Shown: positions 47,243-56,501, numbered from the stretch's first letter. The stretch: DNA of 64,000 nucleotides from Bin5 sp965200615 (GCA_965200615.1 OZ241377.1:3410001-3474000); one strand, 5' to 3'. A program made the numbers and translations. Notes: a model not told the origin generated them from the letters alone.

Positions 47243-47275
47243 CCCACTCTGCTTGTTTCCCGCAAGCAGAGTGGG
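47243..47275 (+). terminator. Strong hairpin between binding-protein and permease genes
   Basis: A perfect 13-bp stem, CCCACTCTGCTTG (47243-47255) with CAAGCAGAGTGGG (47263-47275), has a 7-nt loop and begins 17 nt after the binding-protein stop. No T-run follows (ATGCACC). It probably lowers permease expression relative to the binding protein, by partial termination or by blocking 3'-5' decay. Confidence 0.6.
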
Positions 47276-47317
47276 ATGCACCTTGGCGCTCGCCTTAGGT
47301 CCTCCTGAAATCCAACC

Positions 47318-48289
47318 ATGACTCGATACATCATTCGCCGCCTCCTGATTGCCGTCCCTGTCCTGTGGGGCATCATCACCCTCACTTTCATAATGAGCGA
47401 AATCATGCCCGGCGACTACGTGGATGCGCTCGTCCCTCCCGGTCTCAGACTGGAGCTGGGCGTAGATGAGGCGCAGCTCCAGCGGCTGCGCGAGTCATAC
47501 GGGCTGGACAAACCGGTCATCGTACGCTATGCGATCTGGCTGCGTGAACTGCTGCTGCACGGCAATCTCGGCTATTCATTCGTCACCGGGCAACCTGCGC
47601 TGCAGGAGATGGCCCAGGTCTTGCCTGCAACCCTGCAACTCTCCATCGTTACGATTCTCTTTTCCCTCGTCGTCGGTACCTCCCTGGGTGTCGTCTCAGC
47701 CATCAAGCAGTATTCCGTTCTCGATCATCTTCTCACTCTACAGGCCTTCGTCTGGATATCCACACCCGGTTTTGTATTCGCCATCATTGCCCTCTACCTG
47801 TTCTCTCTCAAGTTGCCCCTTTTCCCGACCGGGGGAAGGGCGCCGCTCGACGGTCCCGACAATTTTCTCGTCCGTCTCCACTATCTGGCGCTGCCCGCGC
47901 TTGTTCTCGGCTTCGAGGGGCTGGCCGGCCATATGCGCTATGCGCGCGCCAGCCTGCTGGAGGCTCTCGGCGCCGACTACGTCCGCACCGCCCGTGCAAA
48001 AGGCCTGCCTGAACGCTCCGTCTATCTGGGCCACGCCTTTCGCAACTCGCTGCTGCCGGTCATCACCATCGTCGGCCTCTCCCTTCCGGGCATTATCGGC
48101 GGTTCATTCATTATCGAGACAATCTTCGTCTGGCCCGGCATGGGCAAGCTGGGCATGGAGTCGGTCTTCATGCGCAACCAGCCCATGATCATGGCGATGA
48201 ACCTGATCGGTTCTTCGATGGTGCTGTTCGCCAATCTCCTGGCCGACATCACCTATGCCTGGGCCGATCCCAGGATCCGCTACGAGTAA
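47318..48289 (+). CDS. Dpp/Opp-type ABC transporter permease (DppB-like)
   Basis: This 323-residue inner-membrane permease has an N-terminal helix, the periplasmic turn MPGDYVDALVPPG and a transport domain with EAA loop DYVRTARAKGLPE. The tail FANLLADITYAWADPRIRYE is typical. ATG 47318 follows GTCCTCCTG. It is translated just after the hairpin downstream of the binding protein and ends 10 nt before the DppC-like start. Confidence 0.91.
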   Translation: MTRYIIRRLLIAVPVLWGIITLTFIMSEIMPGDYVDALVPPGLRLELGVDEAQLQRLRESYGLDKPVIVRYAIWLRELLLHGNLGYSFVTGQPALQEMAQVLPATLQLSIVTILFSLVVGTSLGVVSAIKQYSVLDHLLTLQAFVWISTPGFVFAIIALYLFSLKLPLFPTGGRAPLDGPDNFLVRLHYLALPALVLGFEGLAGHMRYARASLLEALGADYVRTARAKGLPERSVYLGHAFRNSLLPVITIVGLSLPGIIGGSFIIETIFVWPGMGKLGMESVFMRNQPMIMAMNLIGSSMVLFANLLADITYAWADPRIRYE

Positions 48290-48299
48290 GGTGCGTAGC

Positions 48300-49241
48300 A
48301 TGGTCGATTCCACAGCCACGCCGGCAGACGGCGCACACGAGGCGCGGCAGCCGGTCTCATCGCAGATTTCGCCGAACACATGGCAAGCCTTGCCCAAGGC
48401 TGAGAACCGCTTTCTACGCCGCTTTCGCCGCCATCGTCTGGCTGTCTTAGGGTTGGCAGCACTGTCCCTCTTTGCGTTGGTCGCCATACTTGCGCCATTT
48501 GTAACGTTCTACGATCCCAACGGCATCGACCTGACCGTGATGCGGCAGGCGCCCTCTCCGGCTCATGTACTGGGAACCGACCCGCTGGGTCGAGATGTCT
48601 GGACGCGCCTAGCCTATGGCACCAGGGTCTCGCTCGCGGTCGGCCTCGTCGCCGTCAGTATCTATACCACCATCGGCGTCGTCCTGGGTGGCCTCGCCGG
48701 GTATTTCGGCGGCCGTGTCGACATGGTTCTGAGTCGCTTTACCGATGTCATGATGTGCTTCCCCTCCTTCATGCTCATTGTCACCGTCGCCGTGATCCTG
48801 CCTCCCAATATCTTCAATGTCATGATTATCATCGGGATTTTTGGCTGGACTGGCATAATGCGCCATGTGCGCGCCCAGTTTCTTTCGCTGCGCGAGCGGG
48901 AATTCGTGCTGGCCGCGCGCTGTGTCGGTGTGAGCAGTGGCCGGATCGTCTTCCGTCACATCCTTCCCAATGCGATCGCTCCGGTGGTTGTGGCGGCCAC
49001 CATGGGGCTGGCCGGGGCCATCATGACCGAGTCCGCTTTGAGCTTCCTGGGCCTGGGCGTCCAGGAGCCTATGTCCAGTTGGGGAAGCATGTTGCAGGAC
49101 GCCATGTCGCTGCCCATCCTGCAGACGATGCCCTGGCTGTGGCTGCCATCGGCCGTTGCTATCGCCATCACCACGCTTTCGGTGAACTTCGTTGGCGATG
49201 CACTGCGCGACGCGCTCGATCCCCACATGAGCCTGGGCTGA
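48300..49241 (+). CDS. Dpp/Opp-type ABC transporter permease (DppC-like)
   Basis: This 313-residue permease has a cytoplasmic N-terminus, a membrane helix, the motif HVLGTDPLGRDVWTRLAYGTR and the EAA loop EFVLAARCVGVS. It ends FVGDALRDALDPHMSLG. The frame is open to 48255, but AAGGTG at 48288-48293 favours ATG 48300; GTG 48291 is an alternative. No ATPase gene follows. Confidence 0.91.
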   Translation: MVDSTATPADGAHEARQPVSSQISPNTWQALPKAENRFLRRFRRHRLAVLGLAALSLFALVAILAPFVTFYDPNGIDLTVMRQAPSPAHVLGTDPLGRDVWTRLAYGTRVSLAVGLVAVSIYTTIGVVLGGLAGYFGGRVDMVLSRFTDVMMCFPSFMLIVTVAVILPPNIFNVMIIIGIFGWTGIMRHVRAQFLSLREREFVLAARCVGVSSGRIVFRHILPNAIAPVVVAATMGLAGAIMTESALSFLGLGVQEPMSSWGSMLQDAMSLPILQTMPWLWLPSAVAIAITTLSVNFVGDALRDALDPHMSLG

Positions 49242-49340
49242 AATTCTGAAGCGTAACCCGGCCTCTCGATACCTTGAACTTCTTCCCGATTCGCCATTTC
49301 GAGCCTGGAGCCACCTCCCTTTCCGCCAGGAGAATCGCCT

Positions 49341-51503
49341 TTGAGTACACCACCATATGCTCCGTTTGAACCTGATGACCATACAGTTGCGCTGTTCCAT
49401 TTCGACGAGGGCGAGGGCAACCAGACCACTGACGCATGCGGCGACACCCAGCTCACCCTCCGCGCGTATCGCCAGGCGCAATGGGGCTCGCATCCGGGTT
49501 TCGGCGCCTGCGCCCGTTTCGATCGCCGCGCCGACGACGCCAACCTGCTTGTCGGGCCCGCCAACAACGACAAACTCCACCTCCGACCCTGCACCTCGGA
49601 GTGGACGGTCGAAGCCTGGGTGCGCTACACCGGCGCCGGCGGCCTCGAAGAAGGGCACACCTATGTCAACATCTGCGGTACCGAAGACGAAGGGCTGGGC
49701 CTCCCCATCGGTATGCGCGGCGGTTGGAACTTCTCCCTTCACAGCTTTACACGCCCCGGCACCTTGCAGGATGGGCTTTACCCCGCCGCCCGCTTCATGG
49801 GTTCCCCCCGCGGTCGCGATCCCAATCACGACACCAGCGGGCTCCTCCTCCATAACGCCAAAGCAGGAGGCTGGATCAGCGCCGACCCACCCAGGATCAG
49901 AGACAACAAGTGGCACCACGTCGCCTGGCAGTTTCGCTATCTTGACCAGACGCATTTCTTCTTCCTGGATGGCCAGCTCATCCGCCGCGTCCAATTGCCA
50001 CTTCCCAACGATCTGCAGGGACGGGTTATCAACGATGCAGAAAACGTCGGCGTCCCTTTTGTCGTTGGCGGTTTCATCCACTCACAGGACCCGCCAAAGC
50101 ACCTGGCCTATGGCAATTTCGAAGGCGAAATCGACGAGATCCGCATCTCCAGCACGATGCGCTATCCGGTAGCGGAACGGCTGTCAATCGTTCGGCGAGA
50201 ACTGCCCCCGGCTACCTTCAATGCCCCTTACTCAGTTCAAATCTCGACCGACGCAGCCGATGGTGCCGTCCATTGGGAGTTGGCAGAAGGTCGTTTACCC
50301 GCAGGGCTGATTTTGGACAGCGAGACAGGTGCCATCCGTGGCAAGCCAACTGTGGCCCTGGAAAATCAACCCCTCACTTTACTTGCCGCCGACACAAGCG
50401 GCGCCTCCGAACGGCACCTGTTCCACTTGAGCATTCACCGCGGCCAGATCGCTTCTGAATCATTTCCACCGGCCTTCGCAGGGAACCCTTATCGCGCCAA
50501 GGTCCGAACCAGCTACATGGTCGCACTGATCGAATGGACCGTTGCAAAGGGCGCTCTCCCCGCCGGACTCCATCTCGACCCGGAATCGGGTGAACTGGCA
50601 GGCACGCCTTCCAGCCCCGGCATCCGTCGCTTCCTCGTCAATGCAGTCGACGCCATCGGCCAGAGCCAGCAGGCGGAGATTGACCTGAAAGTGCTGCCCG
50701 CGGAGCTCCTCGTCATCGGACCGGACGAACACACGGTTGTCCTCTATGACTGGCAGGGGCCGAACGGTCGCCTCATCCCCGACGTGATGGGCGACGAGGA
50801 TCTGACCTTGACCTGGACCAACATAGGCGGCGACAGGCGCGTCTCCTGGCCCGGCCGCCATGGTCGCTTTCCCCAGGATACCGGCCACGGCGAGCACGGC
50901 TTCGTCGGACCCCAGCACAATGACAAGCTCGACCTCCGAACCTGCAAAGAGGCCTGGACTGTAGAGGCCTGGATCAGACGTGGAGGTCCACTGCAAGCAT
51001 ATGGCGAGAGGGCCGACGAGCACCACCAGCCCTTCACGTTCGGGCACATCTGCGGAACATACGACAAGACGGAACAAGGAGTCTGGGAACTCTATCTCTC
51101 CGCCCACAATTCGCCCGATGGCAGTATGGCCCCCGGCGCACACTTTCTGGGCGCCGAGCCCGAACAGGAACTGATGCATCTGCATCCTTGGATGCGTCCG
51201 GACGGGCTTGTCGTGGGCGAAGCCGAAGCCGGCATCAACGACACTGAATGGCACCATGTGGCCTGGCAGTACGAAGCCGGCGAGGATCTCCACCAGCTGT
51301 TTCTGGACGGCGTCCAGATCTGGCAGATGCGCAGCCCCGACGGCCGCAGATTGGCCAACAACCGCCGGCACGACGCCCAGTTCAGTGTCTCCACCCGCCT
51401 CAATGGATTCGCACGCTACGGTGGCGCATTCGACTTCCTAGGTGAGGGCCACTTTTTCGGTCAAATCGGAGAGATTCGCATCTCATCTATCAATAGGTAT
51501 TGA
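49341..51503 (+). CDS. Two-LamG, two-Ig-like (He_PIG) repeat protein
   Basis: This 720-residue protein has a mirrored domain order: a LamG/concanavalin domain (about 15-285), two putative Ig-like He_PIG repeats (LPAGLILDSETGAIRGKP and LPAGLHLDPESGELAGTP, about 285-455), then a second LamG domain (about 455-720). Both LamG domains repeat DNKWHHVAWQF or DTEWHHVAWQY and EIDEIRISS or QIGEIRISS. These folds bind carbohydrates. No signal peptide is visible and the start is TTG 49341 with AGGAGA upstream. It is followed by a glycosidase-like gene, so carbohydrate recognition is likely; a catalytic role is not shown. Confidence 0.78.
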   Translation: MSTPPYAPFEPDDHTVALFHFDEGEGNQTTDACGDTQLTLRAYRQAQWGSHPGFGACARFDRRADDANLLVGPANNDKLHLRPCTSEWTVEAWVRYTGAGGLEEGHTYVNICGTEDEGLGLPIGMRGGWNFSLHSFTRPGTLQDGLYPAARFMGSPRGRDPNHDTSGLLLHNAKAGGWISADPPRIRDNKWHHVAWQFRYLDQTHFFFLDGQLIRRVQLPLPNDLQGRVINDAENVGVPFVVGGFIHSQDPPKHLAYGNFEGEIDEIRISSTMRYPVAERLSIVRRELPPATFNAPYSVQISTDAADGAVHWELAEGRLPAGLILDSETGAIRGKPTVALENQPLTLLAADTSGASERHLFHLSIHRGQIASESFPPAFAGNPYRAKVRTSYMVALIEWTVAKGALPAGLHLDPESGELAGTPSSPGIRRFLVNAVDAIGQSQQAEIDLKVLPAELLVIGPDEHTVVLYDWQGPNGRLIPDVMGDEDLTLTWTNIGGDRRVSWPGRHGRFPQDTGHGEHGFVGPQHNDKLDLRTCKEAWTVEAWIRRGGPLQAYGERADEHHQPFTFGHICGTYDKTEQGVWELYLSAHNSPDGSMAPGAHFLGAEPEQELMHLHPWMRPDGLVVGEAEAGINDTEWHHVAWQYEAGEDLHQLFLDGVQIWQMRSPDGRRLANNRRHDAQFSVSTRLNGFARYGGAFDFLGEGHFFGQIGEIRISSINRY

Positions 51504-51544
51504 TCATTTCGGTTACCATTCTCGGTCCAAACAGGAGATAAATC

Positions 51545-52942
51545 GTGAGAAACTGGGGGATTGGCCGCGGGAAATGGGTGTTTGTCGACTGGATGGGCGT
51601 AGAACCGGGCTACGGTACGCAATGGGGTGGCGCAATCACTGAGGGTTGGAGCGTCCCGCATGGAATAACGCTCAAAGTCCACGAGCCCACTGTAGACCAT
51701 TCTCTGGCGATCGCTGCCGACCGCCCTTGGGAACAGGGCTACATTTCACCCTATTCGACGTTCCTCGAGGAGGGAGGCACGCTCCGCTGCTGGTACGAAA
51801 ACGGCGGCGGGATCGGCTATGCCGAGTCGCACGACGGCATCACCTGGCACAAACCAGATCTGGGTCTCCAGGAGTGGAACGGCTCGACCGAAAACAACCT
51901 GATCGACATCAACCGTCATGGCCACGGAATCTTCATCGATCCCGTCGCCGACGAGTCCGAACGCTACAAAATGGTCAGCTGTCACTGGACCGAGACCGAA
52001 CGCAAAGTTCTCGGCGCCGTTTCCTCCGATGGCCTCCACTGGACGCCCCTGCCCCGTCCTCTGATGGAGCACCAGCATGCTGACACTCAGAACATCGCCC
52101 TATATGATGAGGAACAGGGCCAGTATATACTCTACACTCGCCAAATGGATGCCCAGTCGAACCGCCGCGGGGTCAACCGGACCGTATCCGACAGTTTTCA
52201 GCACTTTCCCGAATCCGAACCGGTCCTGGAGAACAACCCTCTCGACGCGCCCGACCTGGACATCTACTGCAACGGCTATTCCCCTTGGCCCGGCGCAACT
52301 GACGCGCATCTGATGCGACTCTCCATGTACGAGCGCACGCCGGACACCATGAACGTACATCTGGCCACCAGCCGCGACGGCCTGTTCTGGCACAGGCCGC
52401 TGGGCCAAGACCCCTGGATCGAGACAGTGCCCTCTACCGGTGGACCATACAATACGGTCTATGCCTGCGCCGGGGTAATTCCCACGGGCAATGGAGAGTG
52501 GTCCACCTATGTCGGCGTCAACCGTATGATGCACAACGAACCGCTCGAACGGAAAACGGGCGCGCTGGGCGAGTCGGGGCTGGTCCGCGCTTCCGTACGC
52601 GAGGACGGGTTTGTCTCACTCTCCAGCCGGGGACGCGGCGGCTTCTGGACGGTCCCCTTCGAGCTGAACTCGGACTCGATTCGCGTCAATGCGCATACCC
52701 TTTACTCGGGCTTCCTACGCTGCCAGATTCTCTCCTCCAGCCCCGGTGACGTCGGCAGCGACACACGCTTCATCCGCACTATAGAAGGCTACACCCTGGA
52801 AGACTGCCAGCCGGTTGTCGGGAATCACATTGACGCTCCTCTCACCTGGAACGGCAGCGCCGACTTGAGCCATCTGCGGGGCCAGATGGTCCGCCTCAGA
52901 TTTGACCTGTACAAGGCCGATCTGTACGCAATAAAGTTCTGA
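51545..52942 (+). CDS. Glycosidase-like five-bladed beta-propeller protein
   Basis: This 465-residue protein shows the repeated patterns of the GH32/43/68 and GH130 type propeller: IGYAESHDGITWHKP, LGAVSSDGLHWTPL, LATSRDGLFWHRP, each a blade-end Ser/Asp-x-D-G-x-x-W motif. The C-terminal region ends LSHLRGQMVRLRFDLYKADL, a beta-sandwich also found in the glycosidase at 59175. The start is GTG 51545 with AGGAG at 51533-51537. There is no signal peptide. The substrate is unknown, and catalytic acids cannot be assigned. Confidence 0.68.
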   Translation: MRNWGIGRGKWVFVDWMGVEPGYGTQWGGAITEGWSVPHGITLKVHEPTVDHSLAIAADRPWEQGYISPYSTFLEEGGTLRCWYENGGGIGYAESHDGITWHKPDLGLQEWNGSTENNLIDINRHGHGIFIDPVADESERYKMVSCHWTETERKVLGAVSSDGLHWTPLPRPLMEHQHADTQNIALYDEEQGQYILYTRQMDAQSNRRGVNRTVSDSFQHFPESEPVLENNPLDAPDLDIYCNGYSPWPGATDAHLMRLSMYERTPDTMNVHLATSRDGLFWHRPLGQDPWIETVPSTGGPYNTVYACAGVIPTGNGEWSTYVGVNRMMHNEPLERKTGALGESGLVRASVREDGFVSLSSRGRGGFWTVPFELNSDSIRVNAHTLYSGFLRCQILSSSPGDVGSDTRFIRTIEGYTLEDCQPVVGNHIDAPLTWNGSADLSHLRGQMVRLRFDLYKADLYAIKF

Positions 52943-53159
52943 ACCACCTGTCAACTCAAAAACAGATCGAGCGCTGCCTTGGTCAGATTCCCGCTGCCGT
53001 ATTTGCAGTCTTGTTTGATCCTGAAGAAGCGATGTACGGGAGGAAGCGCTCTTCCATTTGTAAGTGGAGGTGCATCCCAAAGTCGGGGCGAATTCTCGTT
53101 TACCTCTGGAGTAACCAACCCAAGGTCAGTCCCCGTTCCAATCGCCGGCAGACCAAACC
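52851..53159 (+). repeat. Segmental duplication, copy A
   Basis: These 309 bases cover the last 92 bases of the glycosidase-like gene and its downstream noncoding sequence. They align with 56613-56922, with most changes being substitutions and few indels. In the coding part most changes preserve the amino acids or are conservative. Shared noncoding blocks include TTCCCGCTGCCG, ATCCTGAAGAA and GAGGTGCATCCCAA. Confidence 0.75.
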
Positions 53160-53505
53160 ATGTCACTCTCTTCTCTCTCCTCGCATTTGGGCGGTCGGGC
53201 CTTCGGCCCTCCCTTGTGCGGGGGGACTCCCCCCGCAACGCCCCCCTTCCTACACCATGCCACGTTGGCGCCGCGGCGTCGGCGTCGTGTCTGTGCGACC
53301 GGTCGCGCACCCGCGTCGTGCCGACAAGCAGTCCGCCGCAAACACGGTAGTGGCAGGCCTCGTGCCTGCCAAAGCACTCTCCCCAACCAACAGACTGCCA
53401 GCAATTTCAACCACCGCTGACACGAAACTCTCCCCTGCCCCTTTCACTCCAAGAATAAATGGACTGTCCCCTACGGGTCATGGTGATTGCCTCTAAATTT
53501 GGTTG
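53160..53505. other. Noncoding, hairpin-rich stretch before the IS982 element
   Basis: No gene is supported. Three small hairpins are visible: GGGCC/GGCCC (53197-53209), GGGGGG/CCCCCC (53220-53234) and an 8-bp stem TGGCAGGC/GCCTGCCA (53351-53371). The last resembles dispersed intergenic palindromes. Open frames here have extreme composition and look like shadows. Confidence 0.45.
53351..53371 (+). repeat. Palindromic hairpin, REP-like
   Basis: TGGCAGGC (53351-53358) pairs with GCCTGCCA (53364-53371) around the 5-nt loop CTCGT. No T-run follows. Its GC-rich palindromic nature in noncoding DNA suggests a dispersed repeat; only one copy of this form was noticed in this window. Confidence 0.35.
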
Positions 53506-54491
53506 AGTAACCTGAGTTCGGAGTTAAGTGGTGGTTGGCAAGAGGGCCAACTCATTTTCGGAGAGATGAAGGGACGGTTTTTTTGGGTTGCCAGGTGTAG
53601 GCAATCAGGCCGGCGATGAGATTGACGAGAAAGTTGGCGCCGCTGCGGTGGCGGGTGTGTTGAATCTGGGAGATATTCTTGAGTTGGTCAACGATGGTCT
53701 CGATAATGAATCGTTTGCGTGGCAGCTTGTCCTGGAGAAGGACGAGTCGATTCTGCATGTTTTTGCGAATCGGGGTGATCAGTTGCAGCCCTTGCGCGTA
53801 GAGTTGCTCAAAGAGAGCCTGGGAGAGATAGCCGCGGTCGCCAACCAGCCCCCACAACGATTCGCACATCTGTGGGACCGGTTTGCGGTCATCGGTGTTG
53901 GCGGGCGGCTGAACCGCCAGCAACTCCCCCTGGTCGTTGACAATCAGATGGAGCTTGAAACCATAGAACCAACCCAAGCCGCTCTTGCCGCGCGTGGCCA
54001 TCCCGGCAAAGACCCGATGACGACCGATGCGCTGGTTGTGGCAGACAGGCAACGGGGTTGAATCAATGAATGCGACCCCTGTTCCCTGGCCAAAGCGCAC
54101 TCGCAGATAGAGACACATGGCTGGCAGCGCGGATGGAATCAACTCCACAAAGCGCGTATAACTGACCAGAGCAGGGAATTCACTGCGCAGATGCGCACAC
54201 ACATGCTGCCTGTAGCAGGCTTTGAAATTGCGATAATGCGACTGATGAAAGTGGATCAGAATCGTCATGACTTCACTCATACTCAAACGCGGGGCTGGCC
54301 CTCGCTTACCGGTCAGTCCAAACAGCTTCGCATCCTCCCATCCACTCAGCCACTGACAAAAATCATCGACATGACAGAACAGTTCAAGTATACTCATCTC
54401 TGAGCGCCTTTCATTGCTGGTGAATCGTTGTTGTCGAACTTCTATTCTACCAGCTTGATAAGGCGCTCATTTACTCCGAATTCAGGTTACT
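53506..54491. mobile_element. IS982-family insertion sequence
   Basis: This 986-bp element is bounded by imperfect inverted repeats: AGTAACCTGAGTTCGGAGTT (from 53506) and the complement of the sequence ending at 54491, which reads AGTAACCTGAATTCGGAGTA. They differ at a few of about 22 positions. It holds one complete transposase gene on the minus strand. I could not define a target duplication; flanks are TTG on the left and TGG on the right. The right end overlaps the stop codon of the adjacent TPR gene. Confidence 0.75.
53552..54397 (-). CDS. IS982-family transposase
   Basis: This 281-residue DDE transposase has the IS982-type opening FCHVDDFCQW. The first acidic residue lies in VAFIDSTPLPVC, the second in LVGDRGYLSQ, and the last in the FIIETIVDQLKN helix, matching the IS982 catalytic order. 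FYGFKLHLIVNDQGEL is another family block. The length is close to the family's usual 290-300 and no frameshift is seen, so it may still be active. Confidence 0.87.
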   Translation of the reverse strand: MSILELFCHVDDFCQWLSGWEDAKLFGLTGKRGPAPRLSMSEVMTILIHFHQSHYRNFKACYRQHVCAHLRSEFPALVSYTRFVELIPSALPAMCLYLRVRFGQGTGVAFIDSTPLPVCHNQRIGRHRVFAGMATRGKSGLGWFYGFKLHLIVNDQGELLAVQPPANTDDRKPVPQMCESLWGLVGDRGYLSQALFEQLYAQGLQLITPIRKNMQNRLVLLQDKLPRKRFIIETIVDQLKNISQIQHTRHRSGANFLVNLIAGLIAYTWQPKKTVPSSLRK

Positions 54492-55453
54492 TGGAATCTT
54501 CACTCCGTTCATCAACGGAACCGCCCGCGTCTCCTGGAAGCAGGTTGGTGGGCTGCTGCAACAATGTGCCCATTCGCACACGCGCAATGACCGCCAGTTG
54601 CGTGTGATCTTCCATCGCAAGTTCAAAGGTCTTGTCAAAAAGTTCGATGGCCGCACCTCTGTCCCCTTCCAGCTCCTCCACGTTACCCAACAGAAAGTAC
54701 CCCTGCGGGTCAAGCGGATAACGATCAATCAGGTCTTCCGCTATGCGACGTGACTTCTCAAAATCTGTTGCCGCTATGTATGCAGAACCTAGGGTCCACC
54801 AGTACGATACTTCTTGGTCGGGTGCAATGAGTGTCTTAGCCTCTTCTAACGTGTCGTCCCTAACCTCACGTTTACCCAACTTGTCCCACACTACCGCCTC
54901 CCAGATCAGTAGCTCGGCGTCTGGTTGCGTTAGGCTGAGTTTGGCCTCTTGAATGACCGCCAAGGCTTCGTCCCATCGGCTCTCAAAGACCATCTGTCGG
55001 ACTGAGGAAAGTGCCTCAGACGCTATGACAGTGTTGTCATCGACAGGAATCACAAACTCAAACAGAGCCCAAACCATGACTAGGGCCGCCGCCACCACAC
55101 CGAAAGTCAACGCCAACTTGCGAACAAAATTTCGGCGGTCGGCCGCCACGACTTCGTCTAACCACCACCACACTCCTGGCGCTGATGGCCTGGATTCGCG
55201 CAAATGTTTCAAGCCACCGGCGGTGTCCGCAATCCGCACAATGCGCTTTGCGTCACTGCGTAACTTCCCCTGCAAACCCAACCATCTGGACTGCTCTGGA
55301 CGCAGGTCTAGACCGCTCAATGCTGTCAAGCAGAGACAAGAATGCCGAAATGTTGTTTCTGCGCAGCTGAAGTATTGCGCGTTCGGCCTCGTCAAGTCGG
55401 TCTCGCAGATCAGTAGCGAGACTTTGCCGTTCAGACCGTACCGAATAAGCCAT
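54487..55453 (-). pseudogene. Membrane-anchored TPR protein, frameshifted and ended by the IS982 repeat
   Basis: A good ribosome site (GGAGGATT) precedes ATG 55453. From there a helical N-terminus (RLDEAERAILQLRRNNISAF) reads into a frame that stops at 55253. The downstream frame (from about 55320) continues with LDLRPEQSRWLGLQGKL, a membrane helix (LALTFGVVAAALVMVWALF) and about three TPR-like repeats, including a YPLDPQGYFLLGNVEELEGD unit. A single-base indel near 55315-55330 would join them. The last codons are inside the IS982 right end (stop at 54487-54489), so the original C-terminus may be missing. Function unknown; such proteins usually scaffold membrane-associated complexes. Confidence 0.5.
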
Positions 55454-56039
55454 CAGAATCCTCCGTCAAACCCAATCCTCCTACCATGAAACTCCCATAT
55501 TATACATGAATATCCAAGTGGACGATCTTATTCTATTAGGGGAGTCCTAAGATGTTCAATTCAGTGCGGGCGGGATCTGGTCTAGATCGATATCGAAGAC
55601 GATTTTCAGCACGCCGAGATAGTTTTCGGGCGCGGCCAAGGTGGTGTAGCCGTGCCAAACCTGCAAGACCTGCAAGTATGAGAACATCTATTTCAACCAA
55701 TATGACACCGTGCCTCAGCTGCAGACCGGCTTACGCGCATACTTCGACTTCTACAACCATGAGAGACCACATCAAAGTCTCAACTATCGCACACCCGCGG
55801 AAGAGCGGTTCGTGCTCTGATTACGGCAGAACGCATCCGTCTGGATCCACCTTATTTTTCCCGTTTCGTGGTCCAAAGATCGGGGCTCACCATACCCTAT
55901 GCGGACTTACCCTCGAAGCCCGGAAACGCAAGGTCACACTATACGCGGCCCGCAACGGCGCCGCCTTTGGCAAGCAAGGCGTCTGCCAGAACGCTCGCAA
56001 GGCCGCCCTGCGCTGACCCGGAGATTAGGAAAACAGAGC
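55454..56039. other. Degraded intergenic region
   Basis: It holds an IS3-family transposase tail (55674-55821). On the minus strand a short open segment (about 55556-55679) reads WHGYTTLAAPENYLGVL and ends with a stop at 55556-55558. The latter looks like a C-terminal gene scrap, but I do not recognise it. Nothing else is supported before the small HTH gene. Confidence 0.4.
55674..55821 (+). pseudogene. C-terminal remnant of an IS3-family transposase (OrfB)
   Basis: This in-frame stretch of about 48 codons reads DTVPQLQTGLRAYFDFYNHE followed by RPHQSLNYRTPAEERFVL and a TGA at 55819-55821. FYNxxRPHxSLxYxTPxE is the diagnostic end of IS3-family OrfB integrase-type transposases. Everything upstream, including the first catalytic Asp residues, is missing, so it is an inactive scrap. 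Confidence 0.75.
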
Positions 56040-56501
56040 ATGAAGAAGAAGACAGGACACATTGAGGCGGCGGCTGATGCCAGCCTGACGACGAAACGCC
56101 AACCGCGGCTGCAGCCGCCGATTGACGCCGACGCGGCGCGCGAGTGGGACAATGCAATCGTAAAGAAGGGCGGCCGGATACAGCGTATTCAGGTGCGCTG
56201 CACGCAGGCCGAATTGGAGTATGCGGCCGCCTGCGGCGCAAGCTGGCGCGACCTGGCCGAACTGATTGGCTGCACCGACCGAACACTGAGGAACTGGCGC
56301 AGGATGACGCGCAACTCCGTCAACGACATTGACGTTCAAAAACTGAGTGCCGAGCAGCGGAAGGCGCTGGGCGTGGGTAAGGAGTCGCCGGAGATAATAC
56401 GCGTCGTGATGAAGATGATCGAACGCGGCCGACGCAATTTCCGTTATTTCCGCTTTTTGGCAAAACCCGGGAAAGACAGAGCCGGCCCACCGCAACGCTG
56501 A
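56040..56501 (+). CDS. Small helix-turn-helix-like protein of unknown function
   Basis: This 153-residue basic protein has a probable helix-turn-helix in WRDLAELIGCTDRTLRNWRR, about residues 77-96. It is otherwise not recognisable. The N-terminus is Lys-rich (MKKKTGH). The open frame extends upstream, but ATG 56040 preceded by AGGAAAACAG is the likeliest start. It could be an orphan DNA-binding protein or a terminase- or transposase-like small subunit brought in with the mobile elements. Confidence in expression is moderate. Confidence 0.45.
   Translation: MKKKTGHIEAAADASLTTKRQPRLQPPIDADAAREWDNAIVKKGGRIQRIQVRCTQAELEYAAACGASWRDLAELIGCTDRTLRNWRRMTRNSVNDIDVQKLSAEQRKALGVGKESPEIIRVVMKMIERGRRNFRYFRFLAKPGKDRAGPPQR

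Noticed and set aside
48609..50081. 490-codon minus-strand open frame
   Set aside because: It is antisense to a DppC-like permease and the LamG protein, with no recognisable features.
53126..53496. Arg/Pro-rich open frames in the hairpin-rich noncoding stretch
   Set aside because: They follow from the palindromic GC-rich composition and have no homology-like motifs.
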